NCBI RefSeq assembly: GCF_042466415.1
Contig: NZ_JAXHCH010000002.1
Coordinates: 744,001-808,000 of the forward strand
From: Albirhodobacter sp042466415
GTDB lineage: Bacteria > Pseudomonadota > Alphaproteobacteria > Rhodobacterales > Rhodobacteraceae
Direction: 5' to 3'
Length of the DNA stretch: 64,000 bases
The translations under genes and the position numbers were made by a program. The notes beneath the pieces are model-generated. The model made no database searches. It saw only the letters and a list, made by a program, of their open reading frames with translations, and had not been told where the DNA came from. Positions 7,103 through 14,963 of the stretch are shown here, in pieces (position 1 is the first letter of the stretch; each line of letters begins with the position of its first letter).

Positions 7103-7960
7103 ATGAAGAAAGTATTAGGTATCGTTGTTGTCGCGATCGTTGCTGCGATTGGCTATTTCATGGCAGGCGGAAAAAACGTGAATGAGGCCGGACAAGCGGC
7201 GATGGATGCGGCAACGCAGGCTGCAAGCGAAGCGTCGCAAGCCGCGACAGACGCGGTAGATGCGGCTGACGAGGCGGTCTCCGCAACGGCTGACGCGGCG
7301 GGTGAGGCGGCGGCTGACGCGGTTGCAACCGTTGAGGAAACGGTTGACGCAGCGGTTGATGCCACTGTGGAAACCGCAACCGAGGCCACGGACGCTGTGA
7401 CGCAAACTTCGACAGATGCGGCGGAAGCCGTTGCGGAGGCTGCGGCTGATGCAACGCAAGCTGCTAACGATGCCGCGACCGCTGCCGGCGATGCGGCAAC
7501 GGATGCCGCTGCGGCGGCTGGCGCGGCTGCGACTGGTGCGGTTGAGGCCGCGACTGCCGCTGCGTCAGAGGCTGCAACCTCGGCCTCTGATGCCGCAACC
7601 GCGGCGACTGAGGCCACTGAGGCCGCGGCGGAAGCCACCACCGATGCGGCCGCAGCAGGCACGCAAGCGGCGACGGAGGCGGCCTCGGACGCTGCGAGCG
7701 CCGCCGCCAAAGCAACGGATTCGGCTGCCAATGCGGCAGAGTCCGCGGCGCAAGCGGCCTCGGATGCGGCCGCTGCCACGGATATGAGCGCGCTGACGGT
7801 TGAGGGCTTCGATGCTACGACCCTCTCGACAATGATCGACACAGCGCCCTTGGGCGACGATGTGAAGTCCACGCTGAAATCCGCCGTCGATTTGGCTGGG
7901 CAGAACCCTGCCTTGATCCCATCGGTGATCGCGCAAGTGAAATCCGCGCTAGGGATGTAA
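7103..7960 (+). CDS. Membrane-anchored, alanine-rich acidic helical protein
   Basis: 285 residues. Residues 1-20 form one hydrophobic segment after MKK, a signal anchor without a lipobox cysteine. Residues about 25-225 are almost wholly Ala, Asp, Glu, Thr, Ser and Val, with patterns such as AADAATDAA and ASDAATAATEA and hardly any lysine; this should form long, regular, acidic helices resembling LEA-type or phasin-like repeats. The last 60 residues (from DMSALTVEGFD) are a normal, mixed-composition domain ending in VKSALGM. The ATG at 7103 is chosen over one at 6998 because GGGAG sits just upstream and it begins the hydrophobic segment. It has its own strong terminator and seems monocistronic. 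I do not recognise a characterised family; a periplasmic spacer or stress role is a guess. Confidence 0.75.
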   Translation: MKKVLGIVVVAIVAAIGYFMAGGKNVNEAGQAAMDAATQAASEASQAATDAVDAADEAVSATADAAGEAAADAVATVEETVDAAVDATVETATEATDAVTQTSTDAAEAVAEAAADATQAANDAATAAGDAATDAAAAAGAAATGAVEAATAAASEAATSASDAATAATEATEAAAEATTDAAAAGTQAATEAASDAASAAAKATDSAANAAESAAQAASDAAAATDMSALTVEGFDATTLSTMIDTAPLGDDVKSTLKSAVDLAGQNPALIPSVIAQVKSALGM

Positions 7961-7980
7961 TCGCCCCTCCGCGCGTTGGA

Positions 7981-8006
7981 AAGCCGCCCTTCGGGGCGGC
8001 TTTTTT
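7981..8006 (+). terminator. Intrinsic terminator with UUCG loop
   Basis: Nine-bp stem AAGCCGCCC / GGGCGGCTT, TTCG tetraloop, then TTTT. It lies 20 bases after the stop of the alanine-rich gene. Confidence 0.9.
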
Positions 8007-8042
8007 CATCTCTGCGCCCTCGCGCGTCATCACGGCCCCATC

Positions 8043-8109
8043 TTCCGGTTGCCCAAAATATCCCGGGGGGGAGCGTTTGCCTGCAAACGCGCAGGGGGCA
8101 GAGCCCCCC
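8043..8109 (+). repeat. Interspersed structured repeat, copy A
   Basis: Begins TTCCGGTTGCCC, continues AAATATCCCGGGGG, has a central hairpin (GCGTTTGC/GCAAACGC) and ends with GGGGGCAGAGCCCCC, itself a hairpin. Related copies lie at 13107-13166, 19667-19730 and, inverted, 24950-25004. It sits between the convergent 3' ends of the alanine-rich gene and fpr. Confidence 0.75.
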
Positions 8110-8168
8110 TTGCTAAGCACGCCTCCCTGAAGTGGCCTTAGGTTGCAGATCCCTCAAAAGGTCACGCC

Positions 8169-8200
8169 AAAGCCGCGCAAGGTCACCCCTGCGCGGCTTT
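8169..8200 (-). terminator. Probable terminator of fpr
   Basis: Perfect 10-bp stem AAAGCCGCGC (8169-8178) / GCGCGGCTTT (8191-8200) with a 12-base loop, about 80 bases beyond the fpr stop. The T-run is short on the minus strand, so efficiency is uncertain. Confidence 0.5.
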
Positions 8201-8230
8201 CATCGGAAGTGGGCGGCGCCCTTCGCCAGA

Positions 8231-8284
8231 CGCCTTCGCTTTCGTCAACGCCTTCGCTTTCGTCAACGCCTTCGCTTTTGTCAG
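8231..8284. repeat. 18-bp tandem repeat that starts in the end of fpr
   Basis: Three head-to-tail units of CGCCTTCGCTTTCGTCAA (last one slightly diverged). The rightmost unit includes the fpr stop codon (TGA, 8283-8281), and similar sequence continues into the last fpr codons, so the array looks like amplification of the gene's own 3' end. Confidence 0.75.
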
Positions 8285-9096
8285 ACGCCTTCGCCGACGA
8301 AGGCCTTCTCAACCACGTATTCGCGCGGCTCGGAATTCGCCCCCTCATTAAGGCCGAAGCTCTCCAAAACCGCCATCACATCCTTGTTGAACGCCAGCGA
8401 CCCACATACCATCGCACGATCCGTTTCCGCGTTCATCGGTTCCAAGCCAAGATCGGCAAACACTTTGCCTGAGGCGAGGTTATCGGTGATCCGGCCCATC
8501 GTCGGGAATTCTTCGCGGGTGGTCGAGGGGTAGTATTTCAACTTGCCCGCGACCATCTCACCGATGAGCGGATCGTTTTCCAGATCTTCCACCAATTTGC
8601 GGCCATATTCCAACTCTGCCACAGTGCGGCAGGTGTGCATCATGATGACTTCGTCGTATTTCTCATAGGTCTCCGGCTCGCGCATCAGCGAGGCGAAAGG
8701 CGCGAAACCTGTGCCCGTGGCAAGGAACCACACGCGCTTGCCCGGCAAAAGGGCGTCATGCACGAGCGTTCCGACGGGTTTGGGGCGCAAGATGATCTCG
8801 TCCCCGACTTTGATATGCTGCAATTTCGAGGTCAGCGGGCCGTCCGGCACTTTGATCGAGTAGAACTCCAGTTCTTCGTCCCACGACGGCGAGGCGATGG
8901 AGTAGGCACGCAGCAAAGGTTTGCCATTGTCGCCCATCAGGCCGATCATCACGAACTCCCCCGAGCGGAAGCGCAGGGTCTGCGGGCGCGAAACACGGAA
9001 CGAGAACAAACTGTCCGTCCAATGGGTCACAGCGGTGACGGTTTGCGCGTCCGGCAGGTGTTTGGGGGCGGGAGCTTTGGCTTCTGTCTGTTCCAT
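8281..9096 (-). CDS. fpr: Ferredoxin--NADP+ reductase
   Basis: FAD flavoprotein of 271 residues that moves electrons between NADPH and ferredoxin or flavodoxin in the cytosol. The FAD motif RAYSIASP (near residue 64) is the subclass RxYS signature, GTGFAPFASLMR is the nicotinamide/pyrophosphate loop, and AMVCGSLAFNKD and the C-terminal YVVEKAFV fit bacterial Fpr enzymes. The start at 9096 (MEQTEAK) is taken because the frame upstream to 9216 has no family similarity and is Arg/His-rich. It lies 236 bases after the DUF934 gene in the same direction. As no cysJ is present near cysI, Fpr may supply reductant for sulfite reduction; this is inference. Confidence 0.93.
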   Translation of the reverse strand: MEQTEAKAPAPKHLPDAQTVTAVTHWTDSLFSFRVSRPQTLRFRSGEFVMIGLMGDNGKPLLRAYSIASPSWDEELEFYSIKVPDGPLTSKLQHIKVGDEIILRPKPVGTLVHDALLPGKRVWFLATGTGFAPFASLMREPETYEKYDEVIMMHTCRTVAELEYGRKLVEDLENDPLIGEMVAGKLKYYPSTTREEFPTMGRITDNLASGKVFADLGLEPMNAETDRAMVCGSLAFNKDVMAVLESFGLNEGANSEPREYVVEKAFVGEGV

Positions 9097-9296
9097 CTGG
9101 CGTCTCTGTACATGGGGCCGTTGCGATAGGGCGCGCGCGGGCGAATTGGGGTCGTGCCGCCTTTCGGACTTGGCGGCGCTTTCATCGCGCCGCAGATCGG
9201 GCGCAAGATGTGGCATTTAGCGGCTGGGCCCGTTTTAAGGCGGAACGCGGTTCGCGAAAAGCCGATTTCGCCCGTCTTTGAGCATTGGCCTCGAAG

Positions 9297-9320
9297 GCGG
9301 GGCGCAAGGAGCCGCCCCGC
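9297..9320 (-). terminator. GC-rich hairpin between the cys operon and fpr
   Basis: GCGGGGCG / CGCCCCGC with an 8-base loop, just after the DUF934 stop. It has no clear T-run. The rest of 9097-9332 shows no gene. Confidence 0.4.
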
Positions 9321-9332
9321 TTGGGCGTCCTG

Positions 9333-9704
9333 TTAGCCTTGCAGGCGGGCGTGGTAATCAAACGCCTTCCAATCGGCCCGTGCGAGCCATTGGTCTTGCG
9401 GCTGACGGGCGGCGAGATCGTCGGAGATTTCTACCTCGTCAAACCCCGAACGGCGCGCCATCGCATATTGGTCCGCGATGACGTGGCCTTTTGCCCGCAA
9501 GCGGCCAGTAAAGCCTTCGGCCCGCAAAATGCGCGCCAAGGTAAACCCGCGCCCGTCGGAGAATGCCGGAAATTCGATCCGCACCAACTCCGCGCCTGCC
9601 ACCAAGGCGGCCAGCGCATCGGGCTTTGTATCGGATGGCAGATCGACGACAGCACCGGTGAAGCTATCGGCGTTAAAGCCTGTATCGGTAACAATCACGC
9701 TCAT
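9333..9704 (-). CDS. DUF934 protein of the sulfite-reduction operon
   Basis: 123 residues of the DUF934 family, which almost always follows cysH/cysI in proteobacterial assimilatory sulfate-reduction operons. Recognisable parts are FPAFSDGRGFTLARILR and LRAKGHVIADQYAMARRSGFDEVEI, the core of the family. No cofactor motif is visible, and the biochemical role is not established; a part in electron delivery or assembly of sulfite reductase is suspected. Its ATG overlaps the cysH stop (ATGA), which indicates translational coupling. Confidence 0.88.
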   Translation of the reverse strand: MSVIVTDTGFNADSFTGAVVDLPSDTKPDALAALVAGAELVRIEFPAFSDGRGFTLARILRAEGFTGRLRAKGHVIADQYAMARRSGFDEVEISDDLAARQPQDQWLARADWKAFDYHARLQG

Positions 9705-10522
9705 GCGACTTTATCCTTATTCAATTGGGACGCGGGCGCGTCGCCGCGCTCGCCTGTCTGATCTGAAGGGCCGTCGGGCGCCGCAGCGGCATCCCCGACA
9801 GGCCCACGCACGGCTTTACCGCCGATGAAATGAATCCCGCATTCTGTCTTCGACGCGCCGCGCCAACGACCTGCGCGCGGGTCTTCCCCTTCGGCGACAG
9901 GGCTCGTGCAAGGGGCACATCCGATTGACGGATAGCCCTTCGCAACCAAAGGGTGCTTGGGCAGGCGGTTCTGGATCATATATTCTTGCAGATCCTCGCG
10001 CCCCCAATGCGCCAGCGGGTTGATTTTCATCCGTGTCGGGGTTTCCACCTCGAAGAAATCGATATCGGCGCGCGTTTGGCCCTGATACCGCTTGCGGCCC
10101 GTGATCCATGCATCGAATTTCGAGAGCGCGTTTTCCAGCGGCACAGTTTTGCGAAGCGCGCAGCAGCTATCGGTGCTGAACTGGTGCAATGTGTTGTCAG
10201 GGTCTTCAAACGCGAGTGTTTGCGCGTCCGCGGTGATCACGCGGATGTCGGAAAGCCCGAGCTTTTCCGCGACATCACTTTGATATTGCAGTGTTTCTTC
10301 AAACAGCATCAGCGTGTCGATGAACAGGATCGGGGTGCTGGGCGCAATGATCGAGACCATATGCAACAGCACAACCGATTCCGCACCAAAAGACGACACC
10401 AGCGCAACATCACCCACGTCGGGGTCTTTCAGCGCGCGCTCCATCACGGCGGTCGCCGCGTGGTGCTTATAGCGCTGATTGAGCCCCTCGACGCGGCCAG
10501 CTATGTCGCGATCAAGCGGCAT
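9701..10522 (-). CDS. cysH: Phosphoadenylyl/adenylyl-sulfate reductase
   Basis: Reduces activated sulfate to sulfite in assimilatory sulfate reduction. The 273-residue protein has the PAPS-reductase fold (SSFGAESVVLLHM P-loop, LFIDT) and two cysteine pairs: SCCALRK and CAPC, plus ECGIHF. The paired cysteines and FeS-type arrangement mark the APS-reductase class (4Fe-4S), so APS rather than PAPS is the likely substrate even though the family name is often given as PAPS reductase. ATG at 10522 has GAGG 6 bases upstream; an alternative ATG at 10537 also has a fair site. It overlaps the cysI end by 11 bases. Confidence 0.92.
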   Translation of the reverse strand: MPLDRDIAGRVEGLNQRYKHHAATAVMERALKDPDVGDVALVSSFGAESVVLLHMVSIIAPSTPILFIDTLMLFEETLQYQSDVAEKLGLSDIRVITADAQTLAFEDPDNTLHQFSTDSCCALRKTVPLENALSKFDAWITGRKRYQGQTRADIDFFEVETPTRMKINPLAHWGREDLQEYMIQNRLPKHPLVAKGYPSIGCAPCTSPVAEGEDPRAGRWRGASKTECGIHFIGGKAVRGPVGDAAAAPDGPSDQTGERGDAPASQLNKDKVA

Positions 10523-12176
10523 CTTTGGCCTCGCCATAAAGCGCTTCCTTGAACGGTTGCGCGCCAATGCGGCGGTAGGTTTCGATGAACCGCTCCTGAT
10601 CCGTCTCGCGCTGCGCGAGATAGGTCCGCACGATCCGCTCGATTGCAGGGGTCACCTCGTTATAGGCGAAACCCGGCCCCATCCGCTCGCCAATCGCGGC
10701 GGTCTCGGTGGCGTCGCCCCCCAAGGTGATCTGGTAGTTTTCCACGCCTGCGCGGTCCAATCCCAAAATCCCGATATGGCCGACATGGTGATGCCCGCAG
10801 GCATTGATGCAGCCGGAAATCTTGATCTGGATTTTCCCGATCTCATGCTCGAGGTCGAGCGCCTTGAAATGCTCTGCCAGTTCTTGCGCAACAGGGATCG
10901 AGCGCGCCGTCGCAAGGGCGCAATAATCCATGCCGGGGCAGGCGATGATATCGGACAACAAGCCGACATTCGCCGTCGCGAGACCGGCGCGCAGCAACTC
11001 TGCATGAACCTGCGGCAGGTCTGCCTTGGCCACATGCGGCAAGATCACGTTTTGCTCGTGGCTGATGCGCAGCTCGTTATAGCCGTAGCGCTCGGCCAGA
11101 TCGGCCAGAACGCGCATCTGATCGGCCGAAGCATCGCCCGGCGTCGCGCCGTGCTCTTTGATCGATACGGTGACAATCGCGTGGTTGTCCTTGCTATGCT
11201 CGGCCAGCGATTGCTTGGCCCAAGCGCGTAGCAAAGGATCAACCTTGAGGGCGGCGTCAAACGGGGCAGGGTCCGCGTTTTTGAACGCAGGCGCCGTGAA
11301 GCAGCTTTCAATCTCCGACAGGAAGCTCGCGTCAATTCCGGTGAAATCGCGCTTTGTGCGGGCAAACTCCTGCTCGACCATATCGCGGAAGGTTTCCAGC
11401 CCGTTTTCAAAGACGGTGATCTTGATGCGCGCCTTATATTTGTTGTCGCGGCGGCCAAAGATGTTCCACGCGGCGACGATCGCCTCGAGATAGGGCAACA
11501 GATCGGCCTGCGGCACGAAGGGCGCGATTTCCTGGCCAATCATCGGCGTGCGGCCCAAACCGCCGCCCACAAACACGCGGTATCCGATTTCGCCAGCGTC
11601 ATTTTTCACGATCTGGATGCCGACATCATGCGCGCGGATGACGGCGCGATCCGCCTCTGATCCTGTCACGGCGATCTTGAATTTACGCGGCAGGAACTGG
11701 AATTCCGGGTGATCTGTGGACCATTGGCGCAGCAATTCGGCGACCGGGCGCGGATCGGCAATCTCGTCCGCCGCAGCGCCCGAGAAGTGATCGGCCGTTA
11801 CGTTGCGGATGCAGTTCCCCGAAGTCTGGATTGCGTGCATCTGCACATCCGCCAGCGCAGAGAGAATCACAGGCACATCTTCCAGCTTGGGCCAGTTGAA
11901 CTGAATATTCTGGCGGGTCGTGAAATGGCCGTAGCCCTTGTCGAACGTCTCCGCGATATAGGCGAGTTGGCGCATTTGCTTGGCCGAAATCGTCCCGTAA
12001 GGGATTGCCACGCGCAACATATAGGCGTGCAGTTGCAAGTAGAGGCCATTCATGAGGCGCAGCGGACGGAATTCTTCCTCTGTCAGCGACCCATCGAGGC
12101 GGCGCGCAACTTGACCGCTGAATTGGGCAACACGGTTGCGAACGAAAGCCTCATCAAAATCGGAATAGCTATACAT
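10512..12176 (-). CDS. cysI: Sulfite reductase, siroheme/4Fe-4S hemoprotein
   Basis: Catalyses six-electron reduction of sulfite to sulfide. It has 554 residues with two ferredoxin-like halves. The first half holds HFTTRQNIQFNWP and TSGNCIRNVTAD (substrate and siroheme contacts). The second half has the cluster/siroheme cysteines CPGMDYC and SGCINACGHHH. A flavoprotein partner (CysJ) is not encoded nearby, so a ferredoxin-dependent route via Fpr is plausible. Its ATG overlaps the DUF2849 stop (TAATG), giving tight coupling. It could in principle reduce nitrite, but the cysH/DUF2849/DUF934 company argues for sulfite. Confidence 0.93.
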   Translation of the reverse strand: MYSYSDFDEAFVRNRVAQFSGQVARRLDGSLTEEEFRPLRLMNGLYLQLHAYMLRVAIPYGTISAKQMRQLAYIAETFDKGYGHFTTRQNIQFNWPKLEDVPVILSALADVQMHAIQTSGNCIRNVTADHFSGAAADEIADPRPVAELLRQWSTDHPEFQFLPRKFKIAVTGSEADRAVIRAHDVGIQIVKNDAGEIGYRVFVGGGLGRTPMIGQEIAPFVPQADLLPYLEAIVAAWNIFGRRDNKYKARIKITVFENGLETFRDMVEQEFARTKRDFTGIDASFLSEIESCFTAPAFKNADPAPFDAALKVDPLLRAWAKQSLAEHSKDNHAIVTVSIKEHGATPGDASADQMRVLADLAERYGYNELRISHEQNVILPHVAKADLPQVHAELLRAGLATANVGLLSDIIACPGMDYCALATARSIPVAQELAEHFKALDLEHEIGKIQIKISGCINACGHHHVGHIGILGLDRAGVENYQITLGGDATETAAIGERMGPGFAYNEVTPAIERIVRTYLAQRETDQERFIETYRRIGAQPFKEALYGEAKDAA

Positions 12177-12475
12177 TAGTTGGCCTCCTGCTTGCCGTGG
12201 AAGTAATTCGACGGGCCTTTGGTGCGGAACACTTCACGGAAATGCACCGGCTCCGGCCCGTTCTCGCCCGCTTTCGCATCGGCAAGATAGGCGCCCACGA
12301 TCAGGTGCTGGTCTTTTGCCGCACGTGCGAGATGGGCCTCTGCCGCGTCCGCATCCTCAAGCAAAAGCGCCTCCTCATGCGCTCGCGACCACGTCCCATC
12401 CGCGCGAAAATAAACGGCATCCCCTTCGCGAAGGGCATTCGCCGTCACGACTTTTGGCTGATAGGCTTTGCTCAT
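12176..12475 (-). CDS. DUF2849 protein, first gene of the cys operon
   Basis: 99 residues of the small DUF2849 family found beside cysI/cysG in alphaproteobacteria. Visible family features are VVTANALREGDAVYF, HLIVGAYLADA and the C-terminal REVFRTKGPSNYF. Its role is unknown; it is usually found between siroheme synthase and sulfite reductase, and here cysG is missing. AGGAG lies 6 bases before the ATG. It is divergent from the Lrp-type regulator, which is the likely controller of the operon. Confidence 0.88.
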   Translation of the reverse strand: MSKAYQPKVVTANALREGDAVYFRADGTWSRAHEEALLLEDADAAEAHLARAAKDQHLIVGAYLADAKAGENGPEPVHFREVFRTKGPSNYFHGKQEAN

Positions 12476-12622
12476 GGCGGGCTCCTGACTGGCTCGTGAG
12501 TTATTCTGTCTCTATATAGGAAATTATCCCTCTCCAGCGCCATAGCCCCTTGCAGATAAGGACTACTGTTCGTATCCGTCAGTGCGGTAGAACAAGCGTT
12601 TCGTTTTTGGAAGGATAAGCGA
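12476..12622. promoter_or_regulatory. Divergent control region of the cys operon and lrp-type gene
   Basis: 147 bases. An AT-rich block around 12510-12530 (CTATATAGGAAATTAT on the + strand) is a good candidate for the leftward -10 region. The rightward gene has AAGGA 7 bases before its ATG. No clear operator for the Lrp protein could be picked by eye. Confidence 0.4.
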
Positions 12623-13084
12623 ATGGATGTCCGGCTCGATGATATGGATCGGAAAATTCTTATCCAGCTCCAAGAGGATGCGAGCCAGTCTCTGGACGAT
12701 ATCGCGCGAAAAGTGGGCTCGTCGAAGACGCCGGTTTGGAACCGTATCCGCAAAATGCGCGAGGCGGGGCTGATCGGTCGGCAGACGGTAATTCTGGATG
12801 CCGAGAAGCTCGGGCTTGATGCGTGTTTCTTTGTGTTGATCCGCACGGCGGAACATGAAAGCGACTGGCAACAAAAATTCCTCGGCGCGCTCCGTGCGCG
12901 CCCTGAAGTGCTGGAGGCGCATCGTCTGGCGGGTGATATCGATTACATCTTGAAGGTCCGCGTTCCCAATGCGCGCGCCTATGATCAGTTCTACCAAGCC
13001 CTCATTAAAGAAGTGAAAATTCACAACGTGACAGCACTCCTTTCGATGGAGGAAATCAAAGCGACAACCTTACTGCCGATTTGA
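12623..13084 (+). CDS. Lrp/AsnC family regulator
   Basis: 153 residues. Residues 5-60 are the winged helix-turn-helix (DDMDRKILIQLQEDA, then KVGSSKTPVWNRIRKMREAGLI), and the rest is the RAM ligand-binding domain (HRLAGDIDYILKVRVPNARAYDQF). Lrp-family proteins form octamers and sense amino acids. Divergence from the cys operon suggests that it regulates sulfur assimilation in response to cysteine or a related metabolite, by analogy with other Lrp-type cysteine regulators. The SD (AAGGA) and spacing support the start. Confidence 0.92.
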   Translation: MDVRLDDMDRKILIQLQEDASQSLDDIARKVGSSKTPVWNRIRKMREAGLIGRQTVILDAEKLGLDACFFVLIRTAEHESDWQQKFLGALRARPEVLEAHRLAGDIDYILKVRVPNARAYDQFYQALIKEVKIHNVTALLSMEEIKATTLLPI

Positions 13085-13106
13085 GGGCGGGGCCTCGGGC
13101 GCCCGT

Positions 13107-13166
13107 TTCCGGTTGCGCGAAATATCCCGGGGTGACGTCAACGCAGTTGACGAGGGGCAGAGCCCC
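13107..13166 (+). repeat. Interspersed structured repeat, copy B
   Basis: TTCCGGTTGCGC, AAATATCCCGGGGTGA, a central hairpin GTCAAC-GCA-GTTGAC and the terminal GGGGCAGAGCCCC hairpin, 22 bases after the Lrp gene. Compared with copy A the central stem has different bases on both sides but still pairs fully. Confidence 0.75.
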
Positions 13167-13201
13167 TTGCCTGACCGCGCCGTATTTGCGCATATACGCG
13201 T

Positions 13202-14959
13202 ATGTTTCGCCGCCTAGCCTTCATTTTTGCCTTCGTCGCGGTGGCTCTCGCCAGCGGGTATGGCCTGTGGCACCGCACATTGGCCGAGGGCGTGGCGCAG
13301 CTGGCGGCGCGCGGCGAGGCGGATTTGCGGCTCTCGTCAGACCAACTCGCAACCGCGCTGGTGCAATATCGCGAAGTTGCGGTCTTCGCGGCCGATCACC
13401 CCTCGGTTGTCGCCCTCGCGCGGGCCTCGGCCGTTGGCGCCTTCCCCGAGCCTGAAACTGCGGGCGCGGTATCGGCGGTTTTGCAGCGCATGGCCGATCA
13501 AGCGGGCGCGGCGCAGATGTTTTTGGTGGATGCACAGGGCTATGTGCTGGCGGGACCGATTTTCGGCGGGGGCGCGCGGGACGATGAGGCCAGTGGCGGC
13601 CCCGCGATCCCCACGCGTATGGCGACCACGCCCGATCTGACGCGCGCGCGCCAAGGGGCGACGGGCCAGCATCACTTCCTATCGGGCGGCCAACGCTATT
13701 TTTCCTTCGCCGCGCCCGTGTTTGCGGCGGGCGGGCCTGTCGTTGCGGCGTTGGTCTTGCGGTTGAAGGCCGACCGCGTCGAAAGCGCATCGCGCGCCGA
13801 CCCTACGCCCGTCTGGTTTACCGATCCGCAGGGCGTTATCTTTGTCGCGAACCGTTCGGAGATGGTTTTGTCGACGGAAAAACCCATGGAGGTTGATTGG
13901 GTGGCGGGACTGGGTTTCGCGCGATCATCAACGGCCTATCTGCCGCCATTGGCGCTCCAGCTTGATCGGGATCTGCCAGTGGTCGGCTTGACGGCGCATA
14001 CTTTGATCGACGCAGTTCCCGTTTTGCGCGCGGCCCGTGCGCAGGGCTTGGGCGCGGGGGCGGTGATCCTTGCATTTGGCGCAATTCTATTCGGGTTGGG
14101 CGAACGCAGGCGGGCTTTGGCGGAGGCGAATGTCGCCTTGGAAAGCCGCGTCGCGGAACGCACGGCCGCGCTTTCAGAGGCGAATGCGCGTCTCCACCGC
14201 GCGCAGGCGGATTTGGTGCAGGCGGGTAAATTATCCGCCTTGGGCCAAATGTCGGCGGGGATCAGCCACGAGTTGAACCAACCGCTCATGGCGATCGGGT
14301 CTTATGCCGAGAATGCGGAGGTTCTTTTGGAGCGCGGGCGCACGGCTGAGGTTGGCCAGAACCTCGCGCGCATTTCCGATCTCGCGCGCCGGATGGGGCG
14401 CATCATCAAGAATTTGCGGGCCTTTGCGCGGCAGGAGGCCGAGCCCGCGACGCGGGTGGGCTTGGCGGCTGTGGTCGAGGCGGCCCTCGAAATCGTCGCG
14501 CTGCGGCTCGAGCGGGACGGGGTTCGTATCGTCTGGCAACGCCCCGATTTCGCGGCTGTCGTGATGGGGGGCGAGGTTCGGCTCAGTCAGGTCGTCGTGA
14601 ACCTTCTTACCAATGCTTGTGATGCGATGGAGGGCCGGGCGGAGCGGTGCATCACGATCCGCATCGCGCGCGTGCGGCCCGACGCGCAAGATGGGCCTGC
14701 GCGGATTGCTCTGACACTGCGCGATACGGGGCCGGGTATTGCGGACGCGTCCAAGATTTTTGATCCGTTCTATTCGACCAAGGAAGTTGGGTCGGCGGAA
14801 GGCATGGGTCTTGGCCTCTCGATTTCTTACGGGTTGGTGCAGGGGTTCGGGGGAAAACTGCGCGGGGAGAATGTCGCGGGCGGCGCGATGTTCACGGTTG
14901 AGCTACAGGCGGCGCCGGATGTGAGCTTTGCATCGCACGTCTCTGACAAGAAAGGATAA
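13202..14959 (+). CDS. dctB: C4-dicarboxylate sensor histidine kinase DctB
   Basis: 585-residue membrane sensor. One N-terminal span (residues 5-22), a periplasmic double-Cache-like region to about residue 275, a second span near 280-300 (LGAGAVILAFGAILFGLG), a coiled linker, then the HisKA domain with the phospho-acceptor in GISHELNQPL (His near residue 356). HATPase motifs are NLLTNACDA (N box), DTGPGIA (G1) and GMGLGLSI (G2). It senses dicarboxylates and phosphorylates DctD, encoded 4 bases downstream. No clear Shine-Dalgarno precedes the ATG at 13202. The order dctB-dctD-dctPQM is typical of Rhodobacteraceae. Confidence 0.92.
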   Translation: MFRRLAFIFAFVAVALASGYGLWHRTLAEGVAQLAARGEADLRLSSDQLATALVQYREVAVFAADHPSVVALARASAVGAFPEPETAGAVSAVLQRMADQAGAAQMFLVDAQGYVLAGPIFGGGARDDEASGGPAIPTRMATTPDLTRARQGATGQHHFLSGGQRYFSFAAPVFAAGGPVVAALVLRLKADRVESASRADPTPVWFTDPQGVIFVANRSEMVLSTEKPMEVDWVAGLGFARSSTAYLPPLALQLDRDLPVVGLTAHTLIDAVPVLRAARAQGLGAGAVILAFGAILFGLGERRRALAEANVALESRVAERTAALSEANARLHRAQADLVQAGKLSALGQMSAGISHELNQPLMAIGSYAENAEVLLERGRTAEVGQNLARISDLARRMGRIIKNLRAFARQEAEPATRVGLAAVVEAALEIVALRLERDGVRIVWQRPDFAAVVMGGEVRLSQVVVNLLTNACDAMEGRAERCITIRIARVRPDAQDGPARIALTLRDTGPGIADASKIFDPFYSTKEVGSAEGMGLGLSISYGLVQGFGGKLRGENVAGGAMFTVELQAAPDVSFASHVSDKKG

Positions 14960-14963
14960 CGTC

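Noticed and set aside
7153..7872. Ala/Ser/Val-rich leftward frame opposite the alanine-rich gene
   Set aside because: Mirror of a GC-repeat coding strand; the + strand has SD, signal anchor, normal C-terminal domain and terminator.
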